DNA of 14,303 bases from an uncultured Lachnospiraceae bacterium (GTDB lineage: Bacteria > Bacillota > Clostridia > Lachnospirales > Lachnospiraceae). The notes beneath the pieces were generated by a model. That model did no database searches. It saw nothing but the letters and a program-made list of their open reading frames with translations, and was not told where the DNA came from. Both the position numbers and the translations under genes were made by a program. Shown here piece by piece: positions 7,575-14,183 of this stretch. The DNA lies in NCBI GenBank assembly GCA_910588285.1, contig CAJUQB010000043.1:1-14303 (forward strand). The letters run 5' to 3'. Each line of letters begins with the position of its first letter. Position 1 is the first letter of the stretch.

Positions 7575-7612
7575 AGATACGGAGATGTTTCAAAAGAAAT
7601 GTCTCCGTATTT
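7575..7612 (+). terminator. Intercistronic hairpin between lipoprotein and first permease
   Basis: ATACGGAGATGTTT (7577-7590) pairs with AAATGTCTCCGTAT (7597-7610) through 14 bp including two G-U pairs, with a 6-nt loop CAAAAG. Flanking bases can add an A-U pair and a G-U pair (7575-7612). It is followed by TTAAAAATAAAGG rather than a T tract. It is therefore better read as an RNA-stabilising or partial-termination element that lowers permease expression relative to the binding protein than as a full terminator. It ends just before the permease AAAGGAGG at 7618-7625. Confidence 0.6.
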
Positions 7613-7634
7613 AAAAATAAAGGAGGACAATCCA

Positions 7635-8570
7635 ATGCAAGGAAAAAGTGTTGGCAGGAAAAAAAGCAACTGGCAATATAAAAAATGGGCCCCCATTATC
7701 CTGATGGGACTGCCAGGTCTGATCTACCTGATCATTAACAATTACGTTCCCCTGTATGGACTGGTGATCGCATTTAAGAATTACAATTATTCTCTGGGAA
7801 TCACCGGGAGTGAATGGTGCGGATTTAAAAATTTTGAATATCTCTTCAAAACCGACGCCGCCTGGATTATCACCCGAAACACGCTGGCCTACAATGTTGC
7901 ATTTATTATACTAAAGATTATCCTTGGGATTGCAGTGGCGATCTTTCTCAATGAGGTACGAACCAAGAGATCAAAAAAATTTTACCAGACTGTTATCCTG
8001 CTGCCCTACCTGATGTCCATGGTTGTTGTTTCTTACCTGGCTTACGCATTCTTAGGCGACCGCACAGGTCTTATCAACAGCTTGCTGGGGGCATTAGGGA
8101 AACCGCCCGTCACATTTTATATGTCAAAACAATATTGGCCCTTTATCCTTACCTTCGTTTACCTATGGCGGCAGGTGGGATATGGAAGTATTCTATTCCT
8201 GGCTACCCTTGTTGGGATTGATGATACATATTACGAGGCTGCAGAGCTGGACGGAGCCTCCAAATGGAAGCAGATTCGTTATGTTACCCTGCCCTTATTG
8301 AAGCCTACCACTATTATGGTTGCCACCATGTCTGTGGGAAATATTTTCCGGTCAGATTTTGGCCTGTTTTATCAGATTCCGAGAAATCAGGGGCTTTTAT
8401 ACAGTGTGACGGATACCATTGACACTTATGTGTTCCGGGCGTTGTTGCAAGACGGTAATATCGGCTTATCCTCTGCGGCAGCTTTTTATCAGTCCATCGT
8501 CTGCTTCGTTACAATTATCATCTTCAACTACGTTATCCGAAAATCAAGTTCGGAAGACGCTTTGTTCTAA
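7635..8570 (+). CDS. ABC sugar permease, LplB-like
   Basis: 311 residues starting at the ATG with AAAGGAGG 9 nt upstream; an in-frame ATG at 7599 lies within the upstream hairpin and lacks such a site, so it is rejected. The polar N-terminus is followed by about six hydrophobic helices (first around MGLPGLIYLIINNYVPLYG). The cytoplasmic EAA loop reads EAAELDG.....IRYVTLPLL from E201, the site that docks the transport ATPase. This is a CUT1-type permease with the LplB-like N-terminus (VPLYGLVIAFKNYNY). It pairs with the downstream permease, with only 15 bp between them. No ATPase gene is present in the window. Confidence 0.93.
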   Translation: MQGKSVGRKKSNWQYKKWAPIILMGLPGLIYLIINNYVPLYGLVIAFKNYNYSLGITGSEWCGFKNFEYLFKTDAAWIITRNTLAYNVAFIILKIILGIAVAIFLNEVRTKRSKKFYQTVILLPYLMSMVVVSYLAYAFLGDRTGLINSLLGALGKPPVTFYMSKQYWPFILTFVYLWRQVGYGSILFLATLVGIDDTYYEAAELDGASKWKQIRYVTLPLLKPTTIMVATMSVGNIFRSDFGLFYQIPRNQGLLYSVTDTIDTYVFRALLQDGNIGLSSAAAFYQSIVCFVTIIIFNYVIRKSSSEDALF

Positions 8571-8585
8571 TGGAGGTAAAATAAG

Positions 8586-9449
8586 ATGAAAGGTCATAAG
8601 AAATTTTTAGCATTATCCCATGCATTCCTGATTTTCGGTTCGATTCTTTGTATCGCACCTTTCTGGCTGCTGGTCACCGCCTCCTTATCTGAGGAAAGCT
8701 ACGCAGTAAAGAATGGTTATTCCTTTATCCCAAAAAAATGGTCTTTGAGTGCCTACCAGTTTCTTCTACAAAAGTGGCAGATCTTTGGCAGAGGATATCT
8801 GGTTACGATCGCTGTCACTGTGATTGGCGTGCTGCTTTGTCTGGTCATTACAATGATGCTGGCCTATATGCTTTCCCGGCCAAAGCTTCCATGCGGGAAA
8901 TTATTTAATTTTATTATCATTTTTACCATGCTGTTTAACGGCGGTATTGTTTCAACATATATTATGTATTCCCAGGTGTTTCATATCAAAAATACGCTCT
9001 GGGCCCTGATCATACCGAACCTGTTGACAAATGCATTTTTCATCATCATGGTAAAGAATTATTTTCACTCCAATATTCCGGAGGAGCTGGTGGAGGCCGC
9101 CAGAATCGACGGCACCTCCGAGTTTGGCATCTTCCTTCGGATTGTAATGCCATTGTCAAAGCCCATTATCGCTACCCTTGCCCTTCTGGTAGGCGTAAAT
9201 TACTGGAACGACTGGCAGAACGCTATGTACTATGTGGATGATCAGAAGCTCTACAGCATCCAAAGCATCCTAAATGCCATCAACGAAAGCTCTCAATATT
9301 TGATGCAGGGATCAGGCGGTGCATCTCTTCCCACCGAAACAGCCCGGATGGCTGCAGCTGTCATCGGTGCTATCCCCATTATTATAGCGTATCCCTTCTT
9401 CCAAGAATATTTCGTCCGTGGTATTACGGCAGGCGCTGTGAAGGGCTAG
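8586..9449 (+). CDS. ABC sugar permease, YtcP/LplC-like
   Basis: 287 residues, ATG preceded by TGGAGG. There are six predicted membrane helices, the first about residues 11-32 (LIFGSILCIAPFWLLVTASLS). The EAA loop EAARIDG......FLRIVMPLSKP starts at E170. The C-terminus (PFFQEYFVRGITAGAVKG) is typical of the second permease of this importer type. It forms a heterodimer with the preceding permease and moves the ligand handed over by the lipoprotein. The following ferredoxin gene starts 40 bp later with its own AAGGAGG and no visible terminator between, so the transport genes and redox genes appear to be one transcript. Confidence 0.94.
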   Translation: MKGHKKFLALSHAFLIFGSILCIAPFWLLVTASLSEESYAVKNGYSFIPKKWSLSAYQFLLQKWQIFGRGYLVTIAVTVIGVLLCLVITMMLAYMLSRPKLPCGKLFNFIIIFTMLFNGGIVSTYIMYSQVFHIKNTLWALIIPNLLTNAFFIIMVKNYFHSNIPEELVEAARIDGTSEFGIFLRIVMPLSKPIIATLALLVGVNYWNDWQNAMYYVDDQKLYSIQSILNAINESSQYLMQGSGGASLPTETARMAAAVIGAIPIIIAYPFFQEYFVRGITAGAVKG

Positions 9450-9489
9450 CTTTATCACATATATCATAAAAAATAAGGAGGAACCATTT

Positions 9490-9714
9490 ATGCCACCCAT
9501 TATCAATAAGAAAAAGTGCGTATCCTGCGGCTACTGTGCACAGATCTGTCCTGTGGATGTAATCAAAATGGAACATGCGGAAGCTGTGGTGAAATATCCG
9601 GACGAGTGCTGGCACTGCCGGGCCTGTGAAAAGGACTGCAAAAGCGGCGCAATTACTATGCGATATCCCTTATCCCACTTAATGTTAAATATGAAACCAA
9701 CAGGAGGAAAATAA
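9490..9714 (+). CDS. Small 2[4Fe-4S] ferredoxin subunit, AprB-like
   Basis: 74 residues, ATG preceded by AAGGAGG. Two cluster motifs are clear: C10-x2-C13-x2-C16-x3-C20-P and C40-x2-C43-x2-C46-x3-C50, each with four cysteines. The text around the second motif (YPDECWHCRACEKDCKSGAI) resembles the beta subunit of adenylylsulfate reductase (AprB). AprB proteins are about twice as long because of a C-terminal tail that wraps the alpha subunit; here only ~24 residues follow the last cysteine. One base separates the stop from the flavoprotein ATG, implying a tight complex in which this protein shuttles electrons to or from FAD. It is cytoplasmic, with no signal peptide. Confidence 0.9.
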   Translation: MPPIINKKKCVSCGYCAQICPVDVIKMEHAEAVVKYPDECWHCRACEKDCKSGAITMRYPLSHLMLNMKPTGGK

Positions 9715-9715
9715 C

Positions 9716-11389
9716 ATGGCGATTAAAGTAAGAAAAGAAATTGTAAAAACGGATTTCCTCATTGTAGGCGGCGGCTCTGCCGGCATGCAGGCGGCAATTG
9801 CAGCCGGTGAAAAAAATATTGATGTCATCATTGCGGAAAAGGCCGACACACGCCGTTCCGGAAGCGGAGCCAACGGCAACGATCATTTTGCATGTTATAT
9901 TCCGGAATGCCATGGCGATGATTTTGATCTGGTTATCCGCCAGATTGATATGACCATGGACGGCGGGCCTTTTCAGGATCCCACAATGCTCCGGCTATGG
10001 GTTTCCCGAAGCTTTGAGGTCGTTAAAAAGTGGGAGGCCATCGGCATTAACATGAGACCTACCGGAAAGTGGAATTTTGAAGGGCATTCAGTACCCGGAA
10101 ATCAGAGATACCATCTGAAATACGACGGCACCAACCAGAAAATGGCATTGACAAAGGAAGCAAAAGCCAAGGGCGCCCGGATTATGAACAAGACGGTAAT
10201 CAATGAACTCCTCCTGGATCAGGGCCGCGTAGTGGGTGCAATCGGCATCGATATTTCAGACACGGAACCGGAGGTTGTGATCTTCCAGGCAAAGGCAGTA
10301 CTGCTTGCAGCGGGAGGCGCTTCCCGACTGTACCCGGGCATTACACCCCAGTATATGTTTAACGACTGCGGCTGCCCTGCCAACACGGGAGCCGGACACG
10401 CAATGGCCCTCCGGGCCGGCGTAAAGCTTGCCAACCTGGACATGGCTGCCGGCCATGCAGGTCCCCGCTACTTTGCCCGGGGCGGCAAAGGCACCTGGAT
10501 CGGCCTGACCAGCGATATTACAGGCACCTGCATTACGCCTTATCAGGATAAGCCTTCCCGGGAAAACGGAGATATCGCGTCGGATATCTGGCCAGGCTCT
10601 TATCGGGAGCGCATGCAGATCGGCCAGGGTCCTACTTATATGAACTGCACTCAGACAACAGAGGAAGATTTGGATTACATGCTCCATACTGCCATGGTAA
10701 GCGAGGGCATTGATTCTATCACCGACCAGCTTGCACAGCGAGGTGTGAGTCTGCGGGATGAAATGATCGAATTTGGCTCCTACAACATTGGCATCGGCTC
10801 CCAGGGCGTTGATATTGATACCCATGCCATGTCGAATATACCTGGAATCTTTGCTGCCGGCAGCGTCGGAAATGTGAAGGGCAGTCTGGCTGGTGCCGTT
10901 ATCATGGGCATGGTTGCCGGAGAATCTGCTGCCGATTATGTAAAAACAGTAGACGAGGTTTCCGTAGAGCACCATCCCCTGGTTGCGGAAAAGATTGCCT
11001 TCTACAGTGAGATCCTGGATCGGGAATCCGGGGCATATTGGAAGGAACCTGCAGCAACCCTCCAGAATATCATGAATGATTATGCCGGACCTAATGTCAG
11101 GTCAGAATCTTTGTTCAATGCCGGTTTACACTATTTGGCAACCCTGAAGGAGGAAGCCCGAAAGCATCTGTATGCTGCCAACTCTCATGAATTCATGCGT
11201 GTCCTGGAAACCTTTGACCTGATGGACGTAGGCGAAGCTTTGATGATTATGGCCAGAAACCGGAAGGAAACAAGAGGGATGCATAAGCGTGTGGATTATA
11301 CCTATACCAACCTCCTCCTGAATGGCAAGTTTCAGACTATTCAGCGCTGCGGCGATGAGGTGAAGCTGGAATTCCGGAATCCGTTCTAG
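9716..11389 (+). CDS. FAD-dependent oxidoreductase, AprA/fumarate-reductase flavoprotein superfamily
   Basis: 557 residues, cytoplasmic, with GGAGG inside the end of the ferredoxin gene. The dinucleotide fold is at the N-terminus (FLIVGGGSAGMQAA, G18-G23) with E40 in IIAEKAD, and a second FAD contact occurs near the end of the core (IPGIFAAGSVGNVKGSLAGA ... GESAADY). The C-terminal helical domain ends with RNRKETRGMHKRVDY, as in FrdA/SdhA. After the first fold it reads RRSGSGANGND, as in AprA (RSGAVAQG), without the His that covalently binds FAD in SdhA, so FAD is probably non-covalent. The HxTMGG catalytic loop of fumarate reductase is replaced by IGIGSQGVDID, so this is unlikely to be a fumarate reductase. 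True APS reductase is also unlikely because no other sulfate-reduction genes are present. Co-regulation with a sugar importer and glycosidase suggests oxidation or reduction of the imported molecule or its aglycone. Confidence 0.88.
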   Translation: MAIKVRKEIVKTDFLIVGGGSAGMQAAIAAGEKNIDVIIAEKADTRRSGSGANGNDHFACYIPECHGDDFDLVIRQIDMTMDGGPFQDPTMLRLWVSRSFEVVKKWEAIGINMRPTGKWNFEGHSVPGNQRYHLKYDGTNQKMALTKEAKAKGARIMNKTVINELLLDQGRVVGAIGIDISDTEPEVVIFQAKAVLLAAGGASRLYPGITPQYMFNDCGCPANTGAGHAMALRAGVKLANLDMAAGHAGPRYFARGGKGTWIGLTSDITGTCITPYQDKPSRENGDIASDIWPGSYRERMQIGQGPTYMNCTQTTEEDLDYMLHTAMVSEGIDSITDQLAQRGVSLRDEMIEFGSYNIGIGSQGVDIDTHAMSNIPGIFAAGSVGNVKGSLAGAVIMGMVAGESAADYVKTVDEVSVEHHPLVAEKIAFYSEILDRESGAYWKEPAATLQNIMNDYAGPNVRSESLFNAGLHYLATLKEEARKHLYAANSHEFMRVLETFDLMDVGEALMIMARNRKETRGMHKRVDYTYTNLLLNGKFQTIQRCGDEVKLEFRNPF

Positions 11390-11397
11390 AAAGCCAA

Positions 11398-11431
11398 ACG
11401 GCCCTGCCTGCACATCTGCAGGCAAGGCCGT
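11398..11431. terminator. Long hairpin closing the operon, possibly bidirectional
   Basis: ACGGCCCTGCCTGCA (11398-11412) pairs with TGCAGGCAAGGCCGT (11417-11431) in a 15-bp stem with one C-A mismatch and loop CATC. It starts 8 bp after the flavoprotein stop. The plus-strand tail is weak (CATACCTTACGTTATCTTTT) and the minus-strand tail reads TTGGCTTT, so the T runs are imperfect. Its position between convergent genes fits termination on both strands. Confidence 0.7.
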
Positions 11432-11443
11432 CATACCTTACGT

Positions 11444-11517
11444 TATCTTTTCTCATTCAGCTCCAAAACTGCCGCTCTTCCATCTATCTTTTCTCATTCA
11501 GCTCCCGAACTGCCGCT
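11444..11517. repeat. Duplicated 33-bp 3' end of the UroD-like gene
   Basis: A 33-bp stretch at 11444-11476 matches 11485-11517 with two mismatches (AAA versus CGA at the centre), period 41 bp. The second copy is the true end of the UroD-like gene on the minus strand, encoding AAVRELNEKR and stop. The downstream copy would encode AAVLELNEKR and a stop, but lies after the real stop codon. This looks like a short tandem duplication of the gene end, or an earlier gene end displaced by it. Confidence 0.85.
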
Positions 11518-12464
11518 GCTATCGCTTCATCCACACCCTCAAAGATTGCATTGGGCGCGCCGTAGGTAATGCAGGGGATGAATTTCCCGCCTGGCAGATA
11601 CTCCTCACAGGCCCGGAACACTTCCTTCCGTACAATCTCCGGATCAATATCCTTGTGGTCGATCACCGCTGCATCCAGACCTCCCATAAACAGCATTTTA
11701 CCCGGAAGCTCCTTCTGAAGCCCTGCCAGGTCGCACTGGGGAAGGGCTCCCTGCCAGATATCCACCCCCATCTCCTCCATGTCCTTCACGATCAGCTCAT
11801 TATTGCTGTCGGAATGGTGCATGATGAAAATCCCCTGCTGGTGGGCATATTCATAGAGCTTCGTGTACCCCGGCTTGAAAAACTCCCGCCATACCTCCGG
11901 CTGCATGAGCAGACTGTCCTTGGAGCCCCAGTCGTCGTGGAACAGGATTCCCTCCGGATGCCAGCCCTCTGCCAGCCGCTCAATACAGGCCATCTTATAA
12001 TCAAAAATGGCATCAATCAGCTCGTGCATGCATTCCGGCTCCAGCAGGAAGTTCACCAGGGTTTCCTCAAAGCCGAGAATGTTGTGGCAAAGCTCAAATA
12101 CACCCACTGGCATAAAGGCCAGGGCAATCTTTCCCTCTGCCTCAGCCGCTGCCCTCTGTCCAAAGGCAGAGCCCCAGTCAAGCTCCATGTTCCGCACATC
12201 CGGCGGCGTCAGATACTTCTTCCACTCCGTCACGTCCGGGCAGGCCAGAAGCTCCGGATCCTCCACCGGCATGGAACCGGGCTGGGTGGGATCGGACCAG
12301 TCCATGGTAACGCCCCAGGCATCCACAATCTTCACACCGGGCCTTGCAGGCGAGGTGTGCATCAGAAGATCGTCAAAAACAATCTGGAAGGGCTCCCAGC
12401 CATTGACAATGGTATCCACCTTCTCGCCCCGCAGCATAGCCAATACCGCTTCTTTTTGTGTCAT
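11484..12464 (-). CDS. Uroporphyrinogen decarboxylase (UroD)-superfamily protein
   Basis: 326 residues; ATG preceded by AGGAGGGAA. The opening (MTQKEAVLAMLRGEKVD) and the ILFHDDWGSKDSLLMQPEVWREFFKPGYTKLYEY region are typical of the superfamily that includes HemE and MtaA/CmuA/MtbA-type corrinoid methyltransferases. The zinc-binding H-x-C of those methyltransferases falls at H216/H217, where the sequence reads MHHSDSNNE with Ser/Asp in place of Cys. The later Cys-containing loop is GKFIPCITYG rather than LSPGC. No corrinoid protein gene is nearby, and no other haem genes. It is probably a divergent UroD-like enzyme of unknown reaction. It is divergent from the PucR-type regulator and convergent with the redox operon, and has its own promoter. 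Confidence 0.85.
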   Translation of the reverse strand: MTQKEAVLAMLRGEKVDTIVNGWEPFQIVFDDLLMHTSPARPGVKIVDAWGVTMDWSDPTQPGSMPVEDPELLACPDVTEWKKYLTPPDVRNMELDWGSAFGQRAAAEAEGKIALAFMPVGVFELCHNILGFEETLVNFLLEPECMHELIDAIFDYKMACIERLAEGWHPEGILFHDDWGSKDSLLMQPEVWREFFKPGYTKLYEYAHQQGIFIMHHSDSNNELIVKDMEEMGVDIWQGALPQCDLAGLQKELPGKMLFMGGLDAAVIDHKDIDPEIVRKEVFRACEEYLPGGKFIPCITYGAPNAIFEGVDEAIAAAVRELNEKR

Positions 12465-12491
12465 AATCAGTTCCCTCCTGTTTTTCTTTTT

Positions 12492-12520
12492 ATCATACCA
12501 GGTTTCCTGCTCCCGGTAAA
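12492..12520 (-). promoter_or_regulatory. Probable promoter of the UroD-like gene
   Basis: On the minus strand TTTACC (12520-12515), a 17-bp spacer and TATGAT (12497-12492) lie 27 bp upstream of the start codon. Each hexamer is an acceptable but not perfect sigma-A match. Confidence 0.45.
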
Positions 12521-12531
12521 TCCGTATTCTA

Positions 12532-12560
12532 TTGACATTTTGTTGTATTCATACTACACT
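12532..12560 (+). promoter_or_regulatory. Probable promoter of the PucR-type regulator
   Basis: TTGACA (12532-12537, perfect -35), a 17-bp spacer and TACACT (12555-12560, 4/6 -10). The start codon is 33 bp downstream. TATAGT at 12562-12567 is a better hexamer but is 24 bp from the -35. Confidence 0.5.
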
Positions 12561-12569
12561 TTATAGTAT
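12551..12569. promoter_or_regulatory. Inverted repeat over the regulator's -10, candidate operator
   Basis: ATACTA (12551-12556) and TAGTAT (12564-12569) form a perfect 6-bp inverted repeat with a 7-bp AT-rich centre. It covers the predicted -10 and lies in the space shared by two divergent genes, where an autoregulator would bind. Such short AT-rich repeats can occur by chance. Confidence 0.35.
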
Positions 12570-12593
12570 CATCATTGCCCGGAGGCCCCACTC

Positions 12594-14183
12594 ATGAAAG
12601 TAAACTGCGATATTTTGCGATATTTCCTGTCCCGCCAGCAATGGCATACAGCATTTTTCCAGTACGATTCTGCCGTTCTGGTGGACAGCATCCGTTACCT
12701 GGATGCCGGCTGCAGCCAGGAGCACACCCTCTTCCTCCTGGAGCTCCCTACCTCCTCAACCGGGTCCTCCGCCTGCGCCGCAGGAAATTGCCTGCCAGAG
12801 CTTCCTTCTCTGCCTGTGCTTCCTTCCCTGCCTGACAGAAGCTGTATCCTCCTGTGCATCCTTCCCCCTGACTGGCAGGAGGATGCGCCATGCAGCAGTC
12901 AGCTTCTGGCAGCCCTTTCCTGTCCCATAATCTGTGTTTATACTGACCGCAGGCCTGCCCTCCTGAATGCCATTCATGATATTTTTGAGACAATCTATGA
13001 GCACCACCAGGCTCTGGAACAGCTCTGCCTGACTTCCCACAGCTATCAGGCTCTCATTGACTGCTGTGACGATCTGCTGGAGGAACCGGTTTCCCTGATC
13101 GACAATACCTACACCTATGTGGCCTATTCCATGGAAAAGTCCCGGCAGCGGGGCTATATCCGCACCCTTGTGGAAAATGGGCGGGTGGCTTCCCAGACTG
13201 TGGCCCAGCTCATGAGCACGCCCGGCTTTGAGCTGCTGGAGGAAAAAAGAGGGGTTTTTGAATTTGAAGACGAGAACCTCTTTATGGGAAGAAATATATT
13301 TTATGACGATACCTATGTGGGGCGCCTCATTGCCATGCCCACCCAGGATTTCATTCAGAACAGCTATCTGAGATATATCCTGGAATGCCTGGGCGGCTAT
13401 GTGGAACAGATGTATCGGCACGAGGGAAGCTTTTTCTTTCGGGAGGAGCAGCCCCTTCTGCTCCATACCCTTGTCCCCTCTGCCCTGGCCGGAGAGCCGG
13501 TAAAAGCCTCCGACTGGCGGAAGGCTCTGGAGCAGAAGGGCTGGTCCATTGCAGACAGCTGCCGTCTTATGACATTTCAAGCGTCATACCGCCACGAAAA
13601 GAATCTTCATCCTGATTATCTGTGTCCCCAGCTGGAGAGCCGCTGGCCCTGGATTATTGCTGCCATCTACAGCGGCAATGCTGTCGTTCTCATCAATTGG
13701 GATCACATTCCCGGAGATTTTGAACAGCAGCTGGCTTATTTTATCCGGGATAATCTGCTGATTGCGGGCATCAGCAGGAGCTTTCGGGATAGCTCCTGCC
13801 TGGAGCCTGCTTACCGTCAGGCCCAGATCGCCATCACCCTGGGCCTGCGCAATGCGCCTCATTTGTGGTATTATTTCTTCGACCGTTATGCTCTGGATTA
13901 TCTGCAGGAGCAATGCCTGGCAGAGCTTCCGGCAAAATCCCTGTGCCATCCTGCCCTCGTCCTTCTGGCGGAATATGACGAGCAGCACGGTACGGAGCTA
14001 TACCGGTCTCTGTATACATTTCTGGACAGCCGCTACAATATGTCCCGGGCCGCCGGCCGGATGTATGTGCACCGCACCACCTTCATAAAGCGGATGGAGC
14101 ACATTGAACAGCTTACCGGGCTGGATCTCACTGACTGGGAGACGCGGATGTACCTGATGCTTTCCTATCAGTGGATGGAATAG
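12594..14183 (+). CDS. PucR/CdaR-type transcriptional regulator
   Basis: 529 residues; ATG with GGAGG 8 nt upstream. The C-terminal ~58 residues (from Y470: YRSLYTFLDSRYNMSRAAG then YVHRTTFIKRMEHIEQLTG) are the PucR-type helix-turn-helix. Upstream, LEPAYRQAQIAITLGLRNAPHLWYYFFDRYALDYL is the usual GGDEF-like/CdaR middle-domain end. The N-terminal ~250 residues match no domain I can name, though QALIDCCDDLLEEPVSLIDNTYTYVAYS (about 149-176) resembles a ligand-binding GAF/PAS-like segment found in clostridial relatives. Residues about 68-80 hold a low-complexity LPELPSLPVLPSLP stretch encoded by near-repeated DNA (12797-12832). Divergent placement suggests it controls the UroD-like gene and itself. 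No membrane helices are evident, so it is a cytoplasmic one-component sensor. Confidence 0.88.
   Translation: MKVNCDILRYFLSRQQWHTAFFQYDSAVLVDSIRYLDAGCSQEHTLFLLELPTSSTGSSACAAGNCLPELPSLPVLPSLPDRSCILLCILPPDWQEDAPCSSQLLAALSCPIICVYTDRRPALLNAIHDIFETIYEHHQALEQLCLTSHSYQALIDCCDDLLEEPVSLIDNTYTYVAYSMEKSRQRGYIRTLVENGRVASQTVAQLMSTPGFELLEEKRGVFEFEDENLFMGRNIFYDDTYVGRLIAMPTQDFIQNSYLRYILECLGGYVEQMYRHEGSFFFREEQPLLLHTLVPSALAGEPVKASDWRKALEQKGWSIADSCRLMTFQASYRHEKNLHPDYLCPQLESRWPWIIAAIYSGNAVVLINWDHIPGDFEQQLAYFIRDNLLIAGISRSFRDSSCLEPAYRQAQIAITLGLRNAPHLWYYFFDRYALDYLQEQCLAELPAKSLCHPALVLLAEYDEQHGTELYRSLYTFLDSRYNMSRAAGRMYVHRTTFIKRMEHIEQLTGLDLTDWETRMYLMLSYQWME

Noticed and set aside
7599..7634. An upstream ATG extending the first permease by 12 residues
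   Set aside because: It falls in the 3' arm of the intercistronic hairpin with no Shine-Dalgarno sequence, whereas the ATG at 7635 has AAAGGAGG at the right distance.
9490..11389. Genuine adenylylsulfate reductase (aprBA) of a sulfate reducer
   Set aside because: No ATP sulfurylase, dissimilatory sulfite reductase or Qmo-type genes are present; the small subunit is much too short, and the operon context is sugar transport.
11484..12464. HemE, the haem-pathway uroporphyrinogen decarboxylase
   Set aside because: There are no other haem genes nearby, the context is a PucR-type regulator, and the sequence reads like the broad UroD-related group rather than canonical HemE.
12457..12473. TGTCAT at the UroD-like start as a further copy of the activator element
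   Set aside because: TGTCAT here is simply the complement of the ATGACA start codons; the GTCCT half does not follow at the right spacing, and there is no second copy 21 bp away.
11655..12566. A 303-codon plus-strand frame opposite the UroD-like gene
   Set aside because: It is an antisense shadow of a clear UroD-family protein with a good start site, and it runs through the shared promoter region.
12756..13580. A 274-codon minus-strand frame opposite the PucR-type gene
   Set aside because: It has no start signals or recognisable motifs and lies wholly within a well-supported regulator gene.
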